Shown here: positions 49,095 through 50,819 of the stretch, piece after piece
Layout of the letters: each line of letters begins with the position of its first letter
Numbering within the stretch: the first letter of the stretch is position 1
Assembly: GCF_020532805.1 (NCBI RefSeq)
Contig: NZ_MQTQ01000001.1
Span: forward strand, 1-50,819
DNA: 50,819 nt
Direction: 5' to 3'
DNA from: Arthrobacter sp. SO5
GTDB lineage: Bacteria; Actinomycetota; Actinomycetes; Actinomycetales; Micrococcaceae
Made by a program: the position numbers and the translations under genes
Notes under the pieces: model-generated
What the model was told of the DNA's origin: nothing
Seen by the model: the letters and a program-made list of their open reading frames with translations, nothing else
Databases searched by the model: none

Positions 49095-49868
49095 ATGAGT
49101 ACTGAGGAGCGCCACCGCCTGATCGGCGAGCTGCTGCGCCGTCGAGAGCATGTGACGGTGGATGAGCTCATGACCGCCGTTGGCGCCTCCGGCGCAACAA
49201 TCCGCCGCGACCTGGACATTCTTGCCCTCCACGGCGTCCTTCGACGGGTCCACGGCGGGGCGCGGAGCCTGGTGCTGGGCGGCGAAAACCCCGAGTACGG
49301 CCAACGCGAACTGGAAGAGCACGCGGCCAAGGGGCGAATTGCCGCCGGAGTGGCGCTCCTGCTCAAGGACCGGGGGCACGTCTGGCTGGACAGCGGCACC
49401 ACCGCCACGGAAATCGCCCGCCAGTTGCGGCAGCGCGCAATGACCATCATGCCCATGTCCCTGCGCGCCATCGGCGTCCTGACCGCCGACGACGGACCGG
49501 CCGGCCACCGCCCCGAGCTGCTGCTGCCCGGCGGTAGCCTGGTCCCCGGCGAACTGTCCTTCCGCGGGCCGATGGCGGAGGCCAATATCCGCTCACTGCG
49601 CTTCGATACGGCGGTCATCACGCCCTGCGCCATGAACCTGCGGGACGGTCTGCTCGCCCACGACTTGGAAGACGCGGCCGTGAAGCGTGCCGGCCTGCAA
49701 TCCGCTGGACGGGTGATCGTCGCGTGCGCCGGCTCCAAGTGGAACGCCAGTGCCGTCGCACTCGTCGCGGACCTGGACGCCGTGGACGCGATTGTGACGG
49801 ACAGGACCTTCGGACCTGATGAACTCGCCCAGCTCGCCCAGAAGTCAGTGGAAGTAGTGACCGTATGA
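49095..49868 (+). CDS. DeoR/GlpR family transcriptional regulator
   Basis: A 257-residue repressor-type protein. The N-terminal helix-turn-helix covers VTVDELMTAVGASGATIRRDLDIL and the family motif LRRVHGGAR follows. The sensor domain (about 75-235) has WLDSGTTATEIARQL and the usual sugar-phosphate-binding loop, so the ligand is probably a phosphorylated sugar or sugar alcohol. A TTG at 49,089 is possible, but ATG at 49,095 with TAGCAT six bases upstream fits a leaderless start. It overlaps the MFS gene by four bases (ATGA), so it most likely controls that transporter and itself. Confidence 0.9.
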   Translation: MSTEERHRLIGELLRRREHVTVDELMTAVGASGATIRRDLDILALHGVLRRVHGGARSLVLGGENPEYGQRELEEHAAKGRIAAGVALLLKDRGHVWLDSGTTATEIARQLRQRAMTIMPMSLRAIGVLTADDGPAGHRPELLLPGGSLVPGELSFRGPMAEANIRSLRFDTAVITPCAMNLRDGLLAHDLEDAAVKRAGLQSAGRVIVACAGSKWNASAVALVADLDAVDAIVTDRTFGPDELAQLAQKSVEVVTV

Positions 49869-50819
49869 CCAGCACCGCAACCCGTCCGCAGCTCAAGGCC
49901 GCGGCCTCGGCGACATTCCTCATTTTTGGGATCAACGGTCTCGTGTTTGCCAGCTGGGCCGCACGCATCCCGGCTGTGACGGACATCCTGCACATCAGTT
50001 CCGGGCAGATGGGAACACTGCTGCTGTCCGTTGCCCTTGGCTCCCTCATCGCCCTGCCGACCGCCGGCCTCGTGGTGGGCCGGATCGGGACGGCCAACGC
50101 CGTCCGCAGTGCCGGGCTCGTGGCGGCAGTTGCCGGGGCCGGCATCGCCCTGACCCTCCAGGCTGAATCGGTGCCCGGGACGGCTGTCGCACTGTTCTTC
50201 TTCGGCATCGGCATCGGGCTGTGGGACGTGTCCCAGAACATCGAAGGGGCCGACGTCGAACACAAGCTGGGGCGCACCATCATGCCGCAGTTCCATGCCG
50301 CGTTCAGCGGCGGCGCCTTTCTGGGTGCCCTGATCGGCGCCGGTCTGTCCACCGCCGGCATCGGGCTCCCGGTCCACCTGCTGGTGATAGCCGCCGTCGT
50401 GGCCGTGCTGACGATGCTTGCCCCGCGCTACTTCCTGCCGCACCTGCCCGCACAAGTTCCGGCGGGCGGGGAAGCGGCGCCGGTGAAAGACCGCTCGGCG
50501 TGGCGGGACGGGCGGACCTTGCTGATCGGCGTCGTGGTCCTCGGCGCCACACTGACCGAAGGCGCCGGAAACGACTGGATCGCCAAGGCCGCAGTCGACG
50601 GACTGGGTGCTTCGCAGTCCACGGGTGCCCTGCTGTTCGCCGCCTTTGTCCTGGCGATGACGGCTATGCGCTTCTTCGGCGGCCGTGCCATTGACGCCTG
50701 GGGCAGGGTGGTTGTGCTCCGAGCCAGCATGGCCGCGGCCGCCGCCGGGCTGGGCCTCTTCGTGCTGGCCGGTAACCTCTGGCTGGCCACGGCCGGGGCC
50801 GTGCTCTGGGGGGTGGGGG
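49865..50819 (+). CDS. MFS transporter, 3' end cut by window
   Basis: A plus-strand frame opens at ATG 49,865 inside the DeoR stop and remains open to the window edge (318 codons). Around nine hydrophobic segments are visible in the present part. FGINGLVFASWAARIPAV in the first span and GLWDVSQNIEGADVEHKLGR in the middle are typical of the fucose-permease-like/YbjJ group of the major facilitator superfamily. A central cytosolic loop (about 195-220) separates the two halves. Coupled to the DeoR regulator, it probably imports or exports a sugar-like compound. The C terminus is outside the window. Confidence 0.85.
   Translation, partial: MTSTATRPQLKAAASATFLIFGINGLVFASWAARIPAVTDILHISSGQMGTLLLSVALGSLIALPTAGLVVGRIGTANAVRSAGLVAAVAGAGIALTLQAESVPGTAVALFFFGIGIGLWDVSQNIEGADVEHKLGRTIMPQFHAAFSGGAFLGALIGAGLSTAGIGLPVHLLVIAAVVAVLTMLAPRYFLPHLPAQVPAGGEAAPVKDRSAWRDGRTLLIGVVVLGATLTEGAGNDWIAKAAVDGLGASQSTGALLFAAFVLAMTAMRFFGGRAIDAWGRVVVLRASMAAAAAGLGLFVLAGNLWLATAGAVLWGVG

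Overview
The window is a piece of a high-GC Gram-positive chromosome around the replication origin. The gene order (pknB / trpG - class E sortase - crgA - rhomboid - ppiA - tRNA-Ile/Ala - gyrA - gyrB - dciA - recF - gnd - dnaN - oriC - dnaA - rpmH - rnpA - yidD - yidC - jag - rsmG - parA - parB - trxA - trxB - murJ - cca), the many GTG starts and the protein sequences point to the Micrococcaceae, most likely Arthrobacter or a close relative (Pseudarthrobacter, Paenarthrobacter). The genus call is inference from gene order and protein similarity recalled from memory; no search was run.

Layout. 1-7,022: tail of a PknB-like kinase, the sortase / small membrane protein / trpG operon, crgA, a DNA glycosylase (tag), a gene-free stretch packed with DnaA boxes, a rhomboid protease, cyclophilin, a protein built of 11-residue repeats, and a glycosyltransferase. 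7,025-20,454: mostly minus-strand genes running away from oriC (EamA transporter, two tRNAs, a DLW-39-type microprotein, a DUF3566 protein, gyrA, gyrB, dciA, recF, gnd, dnaN, dnaA). oriC lies in the dnaN-dnaA gap at about 18.7-19.0 kb, with more DnaA boxes between dnaA and rpmH. 20,918-26,632: the plus-strand rpmH-rnpA-yidD-yidC-jag-rsmG-parA-parB run. 26,633-30,760: about 4.1 kb without a convincing gene but carrying seven parS or parS-like sites and two pairs of DnaA boxes. 30,832-36,781: minus-strand trxA, trxB, a single-pass degenerate-kinase protein, murJ and a NUDIX hydrolase. 36,966-50,819: plus-strand cca, a histidine phosphatase, two small ORFs in an AT-rich patch, a polyprenol-type glycosyltransferase, an FAD oxidoreductase, a two-component system, a penicillin-binding lipoprotein, an ABC-F ATPase, a large inverted repeat, and a DeoR regulator coupled to an MFS transporter cut by the window end.

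How it fits together. DnaA, DnaN, DciA, RecF and gyrase initiate and sustain replication at oriC, and ParA/ParB act on the parS sites to segregate the origin. RpmH, RnpA, RsmG, Jag, YidD and YidC serve the ribosome, RNA processing and membrane protein insertion. PknB, CrgA, MurJ, the degenerate-kinase protein, the sortase and the penicillin-binding lipoprotein belong to cell-wall growth and division.

The observations most worth following up are the periodically arranged DnaA-box cluster at 2.7-3.5 kb, the parS/DnaA-box territory between parB and trxA, the 11-residue repeat protein at 5,072-6,016, the split of the MurJ partner into a separate gene, and the two small ORFs near 39.2-39.8 kb.
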